Counted from the first letter of the stretch, positions 27,447-36,822 are shown. The stretch is DNA of 64,000 bases from Cohnella phaseoli (GCF_003386235.1 NZ_QRDZ01000019.1:1-64000), one strand, 5' to 3'. Notes: a model not told the origin generated them from the sequence alone. Program-made: numbers and translations.

Positions 27447-29372
27447 ATGAAATTGCGCTTCGAAGGTCAAGTCGAGCAGTTGCTGCCAGGAATCAAGCTC
27501 TTGGCTTCCGATTTAGGAATCGAGTTGCATGAGGACGGAGCGTTAGTGCGCGTGGGGTCGTCTCCCGCCGAGAACGAATTGGAAATCGGTTTGGAAAATG
27601 GGCAAGGATATGTGCGCTACGGTAAAAAACATCAATTTTTCCGCGGACTCGGTTTATTTGTTCAGCACAGCCGCCTCCACGATTCGTTCAACCTTCGAGA
27701 AAAGCAGCAATTCGAGCTCGTCGGACCTATGTTCGATCTGTCTCGCAACGCCGTACTGACGGTCGATGGCTTCAAGCTTATGCTGAACAAGCTGGCGTTA
27801 ATGGGAATGAACAGCGTCATGCTGTATATGGAGGATACATACGAGGTTTCTAGCGAGCCTTATTTCGGTTATATGAGAGGTCGCTATTCGCATGCCGAGC
27901 TGCGGGAAATCGACGATTATGCCGATTTGTTCGGTATCGAGGCGTTTCCTAGCATTCAGACGCTCGCCCATCTCGAGGAGTTCCTGAAGTGGCAGACAGT
28001 ATGGCATTATCGGGATACGAAAGGTGCGCTGCTCGTCGGAGAGGAACGCACGAACAAGCTGGTCGAGAACATGATCGAAGCAGCTAGCTCGCCTTTCCGC
28101 AGCCGTAAAATCCATGTAGGGATGGACGAGGCGGAGGAGCTGGGCCGGGGAAAATATTTGGACAAAAACGGCTACGGAAGCCGATTCGACATCATGGCGG
28201 CTCATTTGGACACAGTGCTCTCCGTCACGCGCCGACTCGGCTTGAAGCCGATGATCTGGAGCGATATGTTTCTGAAGCTGGCCGTCGGCAACGCCGGAAC
28301 CGAAAGCAATTACTATGATCAAAACACGACAATTCCGGAGGAGATGGCCAGGAGAATTCCCAAAGACGTCGATATGGTGTACTGGGACTACGTGCATACG
28401 GAGCCGGAGCATTACGAGCGCGTAATCGCCAATCATCGGCCGCTGGGATGCAATGTCGTTTTTGCCGGGGCTGTGTGGATTTTCAATACGTTCGGCGTCA
28501 ACTATGGGTTGTCGCTCGGAGCAACCGATGTCGCGCTGCAGGCGTGTAAAAAAGAAGGCATTCGCGAAGTGTATGCGACAATGTGGGGAGACGATGGCAA
28601 CGAGAGCAATCCGTTCGCGGCGCTGCTCGGCCTGCAGCTCTATGCGGAGCACGCCTACACGGAAGGCAGTCCGGCGTCGGATCGGCTGGCTGAAAGGGTT
28701 AAGCTGTGTACGGGAATCGAAGCGAATGCCTTTCTTCAATTCAAGTATTTGGACGAAACTCCGGGATCGGAACCCAACAATAGCAAGCAAAGCAATCCTT
28801 CCAAATTTCTGCTGTATCAGGACGTTTTGCTAGGTCAATTCGACAAGCAGATCGAGGGTTTGGAGATGAACGCTCATTATAAATGGCTGGAGTCGCAAAT
28901 TCGCGCCCATCGCAATCCGAGTGCAGAGCTGGATTATTTGTTCGACGTGCCGGAGAAGCTGAGTGCCGTGCTCAAGCTGAAGAGCGAATGCGGTCTCTCT
29001 CTTAAGCGAGCCTACGACATGAAGGACATGGATGCGCTGAGGCATGCCGCAACGACCGAACTGCCTGCGATCGCTGACGCGGTTCGACAATTGCGGGGGG
29101 CTCACCGCACCCAATGGCTCCGCATGTTCAAGCCGTTCGGTTGGGAAGTGCTCGACATCCGATACGGAGGCGTCGTTAACCGGCTTGAGACCGCTTCTTT
29201 CAGGCTCCTCGATTACGTAGAGGGCCGCATTGACAGAATTGAAGAGCTGGAGCAGGAAAGGCTGCTATTTAACGCAACCAACCGTTTCAATAACAAAGGT
29301 GTCGGATGGTGCAGCTATTACTATCGAATGGCTTCCCCGAACGTGTTTTTTCACGTCATTAATCCTTTCTAG
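27447..29372 (+). CDS. Beta-N-acetylhexosaminidase, glycoside hydrolase family 20
   Basis: A 641-residue protein without signal peptide, so cytoplasmic. The GH20 signature is clear: a GPMFDLSRNAVLTVDGFKLMLNKLALMGMN strand-helix unit at the start of the barrel, AFPSIQTLAHLEEFL, and the catalytic Asp-Glu pair in KIHVGMDEAEELG (about residues 226-227). It removes terminal GlcNAc/GalNAc from glycosides by substrate-assisted catalysis. It is monocistronic with an AGGGAGG ribosome site and a palindrome-containing promoter region. It might complement the mannosidase locus in N-glycan breakdown, but it is not linked to it by transcription. Confidence 0.92.
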   Translation: MKLRFEGQVEQLLPGIKLLASDLGIELHEDGALVRVGSSPAENELEIGLENGQGYVRYGKKHQFFRGLGLFVQHSRLHDSFNLREKQQFELVGPMFDLSRNAVLTVDGFKLMLNKLALMGMNSVMLYMEDTYEVSSEPYFGYMRGRYSHAELREIDDYADLFGIEAFPSIQTLAHLEEFLKWQTVWHYRDTKGALLVGEERTNKLVENMIEAASSPFRSRKIHVGMDEAEELGRGKYLDKNGYGSRFDIMAAHLDTVLSVTRRLGLKPMIWSDMFLKLAVGNAGTESNYYDQNTTIPEEMARRIPKDVDMVYWDYVHTEPEHYERVIANHRPLGCNVVFAGAVWIFNTFGVNYGLSLGATDVALQACKKEGIREVYATMWGDDGNESNPFAALLGLQLYAEHAYTEGSPASDRLAERVKLCTGIEANAFLQFKYLDETPGSEPNNSKQSNPSKFLLYQDVLLGQFDKQIEGLEMNAHYKWLESQIRAHRNPSAELDYLFDVPEKLSAVLKLKSECGLSLKRAYDMKDMDALRHAATTELPAIADAVRQLRGAHRTQWLRMFKPFGWEVLDIRYGGVVNRLETASFRLLDYVEGRIDRIEELEQERLLFNATNRFNNKGVGWCSYYYRMASPNVFFHVINPF

Positions 29373-29413
29373 AATTAACAAATGTAGCTTGAGACTGCTG
29401 CCGGGCCTCCAAC

Positions 29414-29440
29414 ACAAAAAAACCCCCGCGAGGGGGGACA
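29414..29440 (-). terminator. Intrinsic terminator of the XRE/106-residue operon
   Basis: On the minus strand a CCCCC / GGGGG stem is followed by TTTTTTTGTG. It lies about 40 bases after the stop codon of the 29481-29801 gene. Confidence 0.85.
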
Positions 29441-29480
29441 TGGGGGTCGGCAAGCTTATTACTCTTGCCGCCAGTTACTG

Positions 29481-29801
29481 TTACTGAATGCTTCTAATAT
29501 GCCCAACCTTGGGCCAGTAGGCGAGCGCGAACGCCAATTCGTCCGTCAGCATGTCAAGCATCTCCTGAAGCGGCCCCACGACCGGCACCAATTGCCATTT
29601 GCCGCGATGATTGGCGAGGGTCAGCACGTAGTCTTGACGCCCGTTGAGACGTGTCAACACGGCTCGTATCGCCTCTTCTTTGGGCTCGATGGAGTAGATG
29701 ATCAGACTGCGTCCTTCCGAGCGAACGCTCAAATGCGTCATTCCCGTAGCTTGCAACATATTCCGGATAAAACCGAGCGAAATTTTCAGATCCAGATCCA
29801 A
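29481..29801 (-). CDS. Conserved-looking small protein, function unknown
   Basis: A 106-residue soluble protein (LDLDLKISLGFIRNML...) starting at TTG 29801, eight bases after an AAGGAGG ribosome site, which supports a real gene despite the rare start. It has a mixed alpha/beta composition and no recognised motif. It lies about 25 bases after the XRE regulator gene and ahead of the shared terminator, so it is co-transcribed with it. I do not recognise the family; the pairing with an XRE regulator may mean it is a partner or a regulated product. Confidence 0.72.
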   Translation of the reverse strand: MDLDLKISLGFIRNMLQATGMTHLSVRSEGRSLIIYSIEPKEEAIRAVLTRLNGRQDYVLTLANHRGKWQLVPVVGPLQEMLDMLTDELAFALAYWPKVGHIRSIQ

Positions 29802-29826
29802 GGCTGGCGCCTCCTTACGAATGACG

Positions 29827-30165
29827 TTATCCCTCGTAATCGACGATCGGCTTGATGATCTGCGCGATCAGCTTGATCTTCTCAGGTGAACATCCTTCCA
29901 GCATGTCTATGATTTCATTGCGCATGTAATCTTCGTTAGATGTATTCGCGCCGCGCAAAATATAGTCAGCGGATGTTTCCAGAATCGCGCATATTTTATC
30001 CAAGTTGTTAAGGTTGACCGGTGTCCGGCCTCTTTCGATCTTGCTGATGTAAGCGTTTGACACATCCAACGACTCTGCTAGCGTCTCCTGCGTGATCCCC
30101 TTCTCTTCTCTGGCCTTCCGAATACGATTGCCAATCACCGAGTAATCGAATCCCAAGTTCATCAC
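29827..30165 (-). CDS. XRE-family helix-turn-helix regulator
   Basis: About 111 residues with a Cro/C1-type HTH (IGNRIRKAREEKGITQETLAESLDVSNAYISKIERGRTPVNLNNLDKI) and a short helical tail (MLEGCSPEKIKLIAQIIKPIVDYEG), a common Bacillales layout. The start is GTG 30165 or the adjacent ATG 30162, with GGGTG just upstream. Its probable operator is the palindrome at 30219-30236 in its own promoter region, suggesting autoregulation and possibly control of the divergent sensor kinase. Confidence 0.88.
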   Translation of the reverse strand: MMNLGFDYSVIGNRIRKAREEKGITQETLAESLDVSNAYISKIERGRTPVNLNNLDKICAILETSADYILRGANTSNEDYMRNEIIDMLEGCSPEKIKLIAQIIKPIVDYEG

Positions 30166-30218
30166 CCAATCCGACTATAACAAGCCCCCTCATCCGATTA
30201 CATATCTATAAATTCAAT

Positions 30219-30236
30219 ATGAACCTATAAGTTCAT
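30219..30236. promoter_or_regulatory. Candidate operator of the XRE regulator
   Basis: ATGAACCTATAAGTTCAT is an 18-base palindrome (8 of 9 pairs) in the AT-rich region between the divergent XRE and sensor-kinase genes. Confidence 0.5.
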
Positions 30237-30384
30237 CAAAAAGGATAATTTTATATAAAAATACGACTGAATTTCAAGTTACGTGTCGAAATTGTTTGTC
30301 GAGCAGCGAAGTGGCAAGCAGGAAAACCGAGGGAAGTCCGAGAAAGATGTATGACTGATTGTATTAATGCAAGGAGTTGATGCG

Positions 30385-33255
30385 GTGAGTTTCTTAATAC
30401 GGGATCTGATTATGAATTCCGCGATCTTAATCGCTTTCTCCTTCTTGGCCGGACACCTCTACGCCAGCTCCGCGCGTCACGACTCATGGAAGTTTAAGCT
30501 GTCGATCGGAAGCGTCAACGGTATCATTGCGATCCTCCTGATTATGATCGGCATTCGGGTGAATTACAGCGATGTTATGAATATTCTGGATCTGCGCGTG
30601 CTCCCTATTCTTATGTCCGCCTATATCGGCGGTCCGGCGGCCGCCCTCATTACCGCTTCGATGATTACAGTGTTCCGATCTCTGCAAAACCCCTCTGTAT
30701 TCTTGATCGTTCTCGTCACCATGCACATGCTTGCCTATCTATCCAGTTGGATTGTGCGCCATGTCCGCAGCTTCTTGGTACAATGGAGCGCCATGATCGC
30801 ACTCATGCTGCTTAACTATTTCGGCGTATTTCACTTTGTCTATCACGTGCCTATATTCACTACGCTGGGCCCATTTCTGTTGATCTGCACGCTGAATGCT
30901 TTGCTAATTGCGGCGATCATGAACTTCTTTAACAAGCAAAGAACGATGGGTAGACAGCTGCGACAGGCGCAGCAGGATGTGCTGGACATCGTACGCATGC
31001 AAAGCGGTTTTTCGTTTAAACTGATTCGTCAAGACGACGTTTTTGTATGTACAATGCTCGGCGGGCAGCTCCTGGAACAGTTGGGAGTGAAGTCGGAGCA
31101 AGCGATTGGTGGCTCGATCACAAAGCTGTTGTCCGATGAGACGGCAAGAAAAACGCAGACGTATATGGAGCAATTGGAACGGGGAGAAAGCGTCAATTTC
31201 GAACTGCAATCCGCGCCGGAAACCTATGCTCCGGGGGTTCTCGCGGAAGGGATTACCTTGAAGGTTTTGCTCATTACGCTTCAACCGATCATCGACGACG
31301 GCGGGTCAGTGGCCGAGATTATCGGAACGGCAATCGATATAACCGACCGGAAGAAGGCCGATCAACGAGTGGCGGAAGAAGAGGAACGCTACCGTACGCT
31401 AGTCGAGAGCTCTTACGACTTTATTATCGGCCTTGATTCGGACGGCGCCATCACTTCCGTTAACCAAGCGTTGTGTCAACTGCTTCAGCTTGAGGCGGAA
31501 CAAATCCGCGGAAGACGGTTAACCGATTTCCTGTTTCAGGATCGGCGGGATAGTTGGAGCGCCATTCTTAAGCAAACGCTGCGCGACGGCATCCCACAGC
31601 AATGGGAATGGGAGCATACGGACGGCGATTCGACCCGCACCTATTCTTTGACGGTATCCCCTTGTTTTCCGGCCGGACAGAACGCTTCAGGAATCACGGC
31701 GACCATTCATGATCTTACCGACTTGATCTCCAAGAAGGAGGCCGTCAAGGCAAGCGAAGCGAAAAGTCGATTTCTAGCGAATATGAGTCATGAGATTCGA
31801 ACGCCGTTGACAGGCATCATCGGCGTCAGTCAATTGCTGCTCGATACGCCGCTGTCCGCTATTCAATGGGACTACGCGAATAAAATACACTCCTCCTCGC
31901 GAACGCTCAATACGTTGATTAACGAAATTCTCGATTTCTCTAAAATCGAAGCCGGACAGATTTCAATCGAACGAGTTCCCTTCTCTGTCGGAGATTGGCT
32001 CGCAGATGTTGCCGACGTCGTCGGAACGTTCATCGGAGAGAAGCCGGTTGACGTCGTCCTGGATGTCGCCCCGAATGTACCGGACCGCCTCATAGGCGAT
32101 CCGCTTCGCTTACGGCAAGTGCTGCTTAATCTGTGCAATAATGCCATCAAGTTTACATCGCACGGCTATGTGCGCGTATACGTGGAAGCAGCGCCGCTCG
32201 GCAAGGAGCGCTGCTCCTTGCAGTGTACCGTTCAGGACACCGGCATCGGCATTCCGGCGGATAAGCTGGCAAGCCTGTTCCAGCCGTTCACACAAGCCGA
32301 CGATTCAATCAGTCGCCGATACGGGGGTACAGGCCTTGGCCTAGTCATCAGCAAGCAGCTAGTCGAACGGATGGGCGGCACGATTCAAGCCCGGAGCCAG
32401 CCTGGGCAAGGCAGCTTGTTTAGCTTCGAGCTGATTTTTGAACTCGAGGCAAAGCAGATTGGGCCTCAGCCGATACCGCTTGAGCGGCGCAGGGCGCTCG
32501 TCGCCGGAAGCTCCGAGATCGTGCGGGCGTCCGTTGCCGGAATGTTGACGTCGCTGGGGCTTCGCGTCTTGGAATCCCGCGATCAGTTAGCGCAAGCCGA
32601 TCTGCTGATCGTCGACCTTTCGCAAGAGCATGCCCGCTCCGGTCGCTGGAACTCGCTCATCAACAACGCTCACAGCGCAGGCATCCCGGTGTTCGTGCTG
32701 GCGACGACGTTTTCGCGTAATTTGCTTCTTCAACGCGACGGCGCTGAAGAGCGCACATTTACGCTGCTCAAGCCCGTCAGCCGAAAGCAACTCGCCGACG
32801 CTTTGGCATCTTGGCGAGAGCATGGCATCGGAAGGGAACAGGCTGCCGCCTCGACGGCCCCCGTTCCAATTCCCGAACCGCCGGCGGGAGCCAGGAAGAT
32901 TCTGCTCGGCGAGGACAACGAGATTAATCAGCTCATCGTGATCGAGCTGCTGAAGGACAAAGGCTACGCCGTCGGGATTGCCAATAACGGCGTCGAAGCG
33001 CTTGAGTTGCTGGAACGGGAGCCGTGGGATCTGCTCCTGATCGACATTCACATGCCGGTCATGGACGGCTGCGAAACCGTTAGCCGAATTCGGCAAAACC
33101 CGCGGTTTCGAAATTTGCCGATCGTGGCGCTAACCGCCGACGCTTTTAAGGAAAACCACGAGCTCTATCTCCGTTCCGGGATGTCCGACATTCTAACCAA
33201 GCCGTTCGATCCGGATCAGTTATACAGCAAGATCAACCGCTGGCTGGACGCGTAA
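30385..33255 (+). CDS. Hybrid sensor histidine kinase with 5TMR-LYT sensor
   Basis: About 956 residues. The N-terminus is a multi-span membrane sensor of the 5TMR-LYT type (IGIRVNYSDVMNILDLRVLPILMSAYIGGP...). A PAS-like region and a clear PAS domain (YRTLVESSYDFIIGLDSDGAITSVNQALC) follow. HisKA has FLANMSHEIRTPL (H about 468); HATPase has NNAIKFT, DTGIGIP and GGTGLGL; a degenerate receiver comes next; and a C-terminal receiver has LLGEDNEINQ and LLIDIHMPVMDG (D about 885). The GTG at 30385 is preferred to the ATG at 30367 because AAGGAG lies eight bases before it. It is an orphan hybrid kinase; no response regulator gene is adjacent. Its end overlaps the convergent gene by about 20 bases. Confidence 0.9.
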   Translation: MSFLIRDLIMNSAILIAFSFLAGHLYASSARHDSWKFKLSIGSVNGIIAILLIMIGIRVNYSDVMNILDLRVLPILMSAYIGGPAAALITASMITVFRSLQNPSVFLIVLVTMHMLAYLSSWIVRHVRSFLVQWSAMIALMLLNYFGVFHFVYHVPIFTTLGPFLLICTLNALLIAAIMNFFNKQRTMGRQLRQAQQDVLDIVRMQSGFSFKLIRQDDVFVCTMLGGQLLEQLGVKSEQAIGGSITKLLSDETARKTQTYMEQLERGESVNFELQSAPETYAPGVLAEGITLKVLLITLQPIIDDGGSVAEIIGTAIDITDRKKADQRVAEEEERYRTLVESSYDFIIGLDSDGAITSVNQALCQLLQLEAEQIRGRRLTDFLFQDRRDSWSAILKQTLRDGIPQQWEWEHTDGDSTRTYSLTVSPCFPAGQNASGITATIHDLTDLISKKEAVKASEAKSRFLANMSHEIRTPLTGIIGVSQLLLDTPLSAIQWDYANKIHSSSRTLNTLINEILDFSKIEAGQISIERVPFSVGDWLADVADVVGTFIGEKPVDVVLDVAPNVPDRLIGDPLRLRQVLLNLCNNAIKFTSHGYVRVYVEAAPLGKERCSLQCTVQDTGIGIPADKLASLFQPFTQADDSISRRYGGTGLGLVISKQLVERMGGTIQARSQPGQGSLFSFELIFELEAKQIGPQPIPLERRRALVAGSSEIVRASVAGMLTSLGLRVLESRDQLAQADLLIVDLSQEHARSGRWNSLINNAHSAGIPVFVLATTFSRNLLLQRDGAEERTFTLLKPVSRKQLADALASWREHGIGREQAAASTAPVPIPEPPAGARKILLGEDNEINQLIVIELLKDKGYAVGIANNGVEALELLEREPWDLLLIDIHMPVMDGCETVSRIRQNPRFRNLPIVALTADAFKENHELYLRSGMSDILTKPFDPDQLYSKINRWLDA

Positions 33256-33787
33256 ACCAGTGATAGATGATGAAAACGACCATAAAGAACGCCGTAGTCA
33301 GGAACCCCCAGCCGAGCGCGATTTGCTCAAGCAGCACATAATTGTTGCAGAGCTGCACGGGCGCAATGACGTACAGCAGTCCAAGAGCGGCGAAGAGCAG
33401 CGCGAAAACGACCACGACCGTACCTTTTGCCGCAAAGTCGATTTTGGGCCAACTGTTTCTTAGCGAGACGCCGCATAGAAGCGACAGGCTCAGAAACTTG
33501 AACGCCTCCATTCCCGATGAAGCCAAGGCTTCGTCCATTGCTCGGGGCAGCATCCAATAAGCTGCAACAATCGCAAACATAAGGATACCGGGAATCCCGT
33601 TGACGTTCCAGGTTTCCCAGAACCGGGAAAAACGTATTTCCCCATACTTCGCCATCAAGAAGCCGGATAGAACCAATAAAGGCATCTGCATGTGCATATG
33701 CGCGATCATGAGCGATTCCATCAGACCGGCCACTGGCGGAAGTGCGAGCAGGACGAACAACGCCAGCCCGTAAAGCGACTGCTTCAT
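33233..33787 (-). CDS. Polytopic membrane protein of the oxidase operon
   Basis: A 184-residue membrane protein with five or six predicted spans and a His/Met-rich segment in TM1-2 (ESLMIAHMHMQMPLLVLSG) that could bind heme or copper. Its start overlaps the SCO gene stop in ATGA, and it is the last gene of the oxidase operon. It resembles DUF1404-type proteins found with heme-copper oxidases, but I am not certain of the family. A role in metal or heme delivery to the oxidase is inferred from context only. Confidence 0.7.
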   Translation of the reverse strand: MKQSLYGLALFVLLALPPVAGLMESLMIAHMHMQMPLLVLSGFLMAKYGEIRFSRFWETWNVNGIPGILMFAIVAAYWMLPRAMDEALASSGMEAFKFLSLSLLCGVSLRNSWPKIDFAAKGTVVVVFALLFAALGLLYVIAPVQLCNNYVLLEQIALGWGFLTTAFFMVVFIIYHWFTRPASG

Positions 33788-34428
33788 CGGTCGTCCCTCC
33801 CTGTCTCCTCGGCCAGCAAACGAGCGACTTTGTCCGCCGCCTCTTCCGGCCGGGTGTAATCCATCACGTCAACAAGCTTCCCGTCCGGATCGACGAGGTA
33901 AAAAGCGGAGTTATGGGCGAAACCGCCGCTCTCGTCGGGGATCACGATAACGCCGAACTCCTTTAGCAAGCTGTCCAATTCGTTCGGGTCGGAAATTCTC
34001 GCCATTCTCCATGTCTCGCCGTCGCTGTCGAAGAAGGTCCGATACTCCTCCAATCTTGCCGGATCGTCCCGCTGCGGATCAAAGCTTACGCTCAGAAAGA
34101 CGATCTCCCGACCGCGCTGCTCGGCAGGAAGGGTATCGAACACCCGCGCCATGTTCCCCTCAAGCTGAACGCATACGGTAGAGCATGTGGAGTAGAAAAA
34201 CGTCATAAACACGTACTTGCCCGCGAATTCGGAAATCGAATAGCTTCGTCCCTTGCTGTCCTCGAAGGTGGTATCCGCCGGAAAGGTCGGGCGCGCTTCG
34301 AGCAGCCGGTTTACTCTGGCCGACTCTGCGGTGTAGGCGGTAAATCCGTCAGTTCCCCAATAAAACAACGCGATTCCAAAAAGAACGACTACGAACGTCG
34401 CAAGGGAATTCGGACGAATTGTTCTCAT
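33784..34428 (-). CDS. SCO/SenC-family copper chaperone-like protein
   Basis: About 214 residues: an N-terminal membrane anchor (SLATFVVVLFGIALFYWG) and an extracytoplasmic thioredoxin fold with the copper-binding CxxxC (YSTCSTVCVQLEGNM) and the distal histidine region (SGGFAHNSAFYLVD). SCO proteins help to assemble the binuclear CuA centre of subunit II. The ATG at 34428 has AGGTGAT directly upstream, overlapping the stop of the subunit I gene; a GTG three codons earlier is less well placed. It sits directly after the catalytic subunit gene, which strongly supports a role in maturing this oxidase. Confidence 0.9.
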   Translation of the reverse strand: MRTIRPNSLATFVVVLFGIALFYWGTDGFTAYTAESARVNRLLEARPTFPADTTFEDSKGRSYSISEFAGKYVFMTFFYSTCSTVCVQLEGNMARVFDTLPAEQRGREIVFLSVSFDPQRDDPARLEEYRTFFDSDGETWRMARISDPNELDSLLKEFGVIVIPDESGGFAHNSAFYLVDPDGKLVDVMDYTRPEEAADKVARLLAEETGRDDR

Positions 34429-34437
34429 AACGATCAC

Positions 34438-36081
34438 CTACCAAGTGACGAAAGGAGGCGACCCCGGCGGCGCATTGATAATAAAATTGACCAGCGGCGC
34501 CACGTAGGCCATCGCGACGAGCAGCAGCATAAGAATAATGGTGCGTCCCCAGCGCTCGGTCCAATAAGGCGTGGCCGAAGCGTTCTCTTCCGGTTCGGCC
34601 AATGGAAACTCGGTTTCCCCCTTAGGCGCACGGAACATGAGATGGAACACGGCATACAATTGAAGGACGCCTCCGACAAGCAGGAACGCCGCGCCGACGA
34701 CTACGACGATCGTATACGGATCCCAGCTTGCGGCCACCGCATGATCGCCGTAGGTCGTATACGAGGTTCTGCGAGGAGCGCCCAGCAGACCGGCAATGTG
34801 CATCGAGAACGTCATGATCGCCATGCCGATCGTCCAAAAAACCGTCTGGATTACGCCTACCTTGTTAATGCGGGGAGTCAATACGCGCTTGGAGACGTAT
34901 GGAATCAACCAGTAACTGATACCGAAGAAGGTCAGAATAACGGAAGTTCCGACCGTCAGATGGAAGTGTCCGACGATCCACAGCGTATTGTGAACGACCT
35001 GGTTCAATTGGTTTGTCGTCTGCACGATGCCGCCTGCTCCGCCGGGAATGAACGCGACCATGGCGATAAACGGGGCCAGGAACCGGACGTCGCCCCATGG
35101 CATTTTTTTGAACCAGCCGAGCAGTCCTTTACCTCCCAGCTCCCTGCCCCGTCGCTCGAAGACGGAGAACATGGCGTATGCCGTCATCATGGAAGGGATC
35201 GCAATGACCAGACTCATGAACACGTGCATAAATTTTAGCGCCTGCGACATACCAGGATCGACAATCTGATGGTGGAATCCGCCGGGAATATTCGTGATGA
35301 CCAGAGCGATAACGACGAACCTCGTCAGAACGTCGCTGAACCTTCTTCCGCCGATCACCTTGGGCACGATTACATACCATGCGGATACAGCCGTTAAATA
35401 CCAGATGTTGACCAGCGTATGGCCGAACGACCAGAACAGCGTACGACTAACCATTACGTTGATCGTCTTCGTCCATCCGAAAGCCCACGGAATAATCGTC
35501 AGCACCTCGACCGTCACGCCAAGGCTGCCGAAGAACAACAGCACGAATACCCCGGTGGCGAAGAAGGAAAGAATCGGCAGGTGCTTGCCTCGGTTGTTTT
35601 TCCGCCAGGTTGCGACTTGAATGAAGGCTCCGAACGCGCACATCCACACGCCCAGCACGATAAACACCAGGCCGATATAGAAGTAGGGCGAGGCTTTCAT
35701 CGGCGGATAAAACGTATACATCACCGTCGCTTTGTTCATCAAGAGGGGTACGACGACGAACACGAAGCCGACGATTTTCAGCGCAAAGCCGATCCAGGCC
35801 ATTTTCCTGACTTTCGGCAGCAGTCCGTCCAACGTGTGCGACAGAGCCGCGTAGAAGTAACCGATCGTGAAGAAAGCGGTCAGCACGACAACCAGCACGA
35901 TCCCGTGCGTCGTTAACGCTTGGTAGTAGGTGAAATAGCTTGGCATTTCAAACAATCCCGCACGCTCGATCGCCTGCAGCAATCCCATAATACCGCCCAA
36001 CAGCAGCGCCGCGAAGGCGACGAACATATACGTTTTCGACAGGGCCGCGTCCCGCGGATGAGCTCCCAACAGTTTATTCAA
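34438..36081 (-). CDS. B-type heme-copper oxidase subunit I; possible NO reductase
   Basis: About 547 residues, 12-14 membrane spans. The six histidine ligands are present: TTHGIVLVVV (low-spin heme), WSFGHTLVN (CuB, H about 221), FHHQIVD (CuB) and VGHFHLTVG (both hemes). However, the tyrosine four residues after the first CuB histidine, which is cross-linked to it in proton-pumping oxidases, is asparagine here (HTLVN, N about 225). Loss of this Tyr is typical of NO-reductase branches, some of which use a CuA subunit. The start is TTG 36081, eight bases after GAGGAGG and 14 bases after the subunit II stop; an upstream TTG would overlap subunit II by 49 bases. Confidence 0.88.
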   Translation of the reverse strand: MNKLLGAHPRDAALSKTYMFVAFAALLLGGIMGLLQAIERAGLFEMPSYFTYYQALTTHGIVLVVVLTAFFTIGYFYAALSHTLDGLLPKVRKMAWIGFALKIVGFVFVVVPLLMNKATVMYTFYPPMKASPYFYIGLVFIVLGVWMCAFGAFIQVATWRKNNRGKHLPILSFFATGVFVLLFFGSLGVTVEVLTIIPWAFGWTKTINVMVSRTLFWSFGHTLVNIWYLTAVSAWYVIVPKVIGGRRFSDVLTRFVVIALVITNIPGGFHHQIVDPGMSQALKFMHVFMSLVIAIPSMMTAYAMFSVFERRGRELGGKGLLGWFKKMPWGDVRFLAPFIAMVAFIPGGAGGIVQTTNQLNQVVHNTLWIVGHFHLTVGTSVILTFFGISYWLIPYVSKRVLTPRINKVGVIQTVFWTIGMAIMTFSMHIAGLLGAPRRTSYTTYGDHAVAASWDPYTIVVVVGAAFLLVGGVLQLYAVFHLMFRAPKGETEFPLAEPEENASATPYWTERWGRTIILMLLLVAMAYVAPLVNFIINAPPGSPPFVTW

Positions 36082-36095
36082 TCGACTCGCCTCCT

Positions 36096-36563
36096 CTATA
36101 CGACTCTGATCGTCGTGCTCATGTATTGGTGGCCGGCCCCGCAATATTCATTGCAGACCACCAAATACTCGCCTGCTTCGCCGAACTTCTGCGTAATTTT
36201 CTGAATGTAGCCCGGCATGACCATCGCGTTGACGTTGGTGCCCGCTACCTCGAAGCCGTGCGTCACATCCTTGGAGGTCAAAATAAAATGCACGGTCGAG
36301 CCGGCGGGAATCTCGATATCGGCCGGGGTAAAGACGAACGATTCCAACGTCATGACCACTTCGTACTCGTTCTCTCCGATCTTGTTTACCCCCGGCTTGT
36401 CGAACGGCGCCGTCTGGTCGACCTTCTGCGGATCGATCGTCTCTATATGGCTTGGCGGCCCCATATCCATAGCGAACGTCTGATACCCGGTAATAAGCAT
36501 AAATACGACAATCAAGGAAATTCCGCAGGTCAGCCATATTTCTTCATAGCGATGCATTTTCAT
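36096..36563 (-). CDS. CuA-containing subunit II of the heme-copper oxidase
   Basis: A 155-residue protein with one N-terminal membrane helix (IWLTCGISLIVVFMLITGYQ) and a cupredoxin domain facing outside. The CuA ligands are complete: HGFEVAG, then CNEYCGAGHQYM (C-x3-C-x3-H-x2-M). The short single-span form is typical of ba3-type (B-family) oxidases. It accepts electrons from cytochrome c or plastocyanin-like donors and passes them to subunit I. It lies between the subunit IIa and subunit I genes in one operon. Confidence 0.94.
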   Translation of the reverse strand: MKMHRYEEIWLTCGISLIVVFMLITGYQTFAMDMGPPSHIETIDPQKVDQTAPFDKPGVNKIGENEYEVVMTLESFVFTPADIEIPAGSTVHFILTSKDVTHGFEVAGTNVNAMVMPGYIQKITQKFGEAGEYLVVCNEYCGAGHQYMSTTIRVV

Positions 36564-36581
36564 ATTCGCGCCTCCTCCCGG

Positions 36582-36734
36582 CTACAGTCTGGACATATAC
36601 AGCCCGAACACGACGACAAACAAGAGAGCAATAAAAGTTCCGACCATGAATACGGAGAATAGGGTTCCTTTTTGCGAATGCCCCTCGTTGTGCCGATCTT
36701 CCTCGCGATTCGGTTTAACGGATTCCATCGCCAT
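36582..36734 (-). CDS. Cytochrome c oxidase subunit IIa-like small protein
   Basis: A 50-residue reading frame, first gene of the oxidase operon. It begins MAMESVKPNREEDRHNEG, a polar N-terminus, and ends with one membrane helix (LFSVFMVGTFIALLFVVVFG) and LYMSRL. AAGGGGAG lies six bases upstream of the ATG. Single-span IIa subunits are a known component of ba3-type oxidases and replace a helix missing from the short subunit II. The 18 bases between its stop and subunit II contain a GGAGG site for the latter. Confidence 0.85.
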   Translation of the reverse strand: MAMESVKPNREEDRHNEGHSQKGTLFSVFMVGTFIALLFVVVFGLYMSRL

Positions 36735-36822
36735 CGCAGAGCTCCCCTTTCGGTTGATAATGATTCTGCTGTAATCGTAGCGGATAGCCGAATAGAGTTC
36801 GTGATAGGAATCACATTAATGG

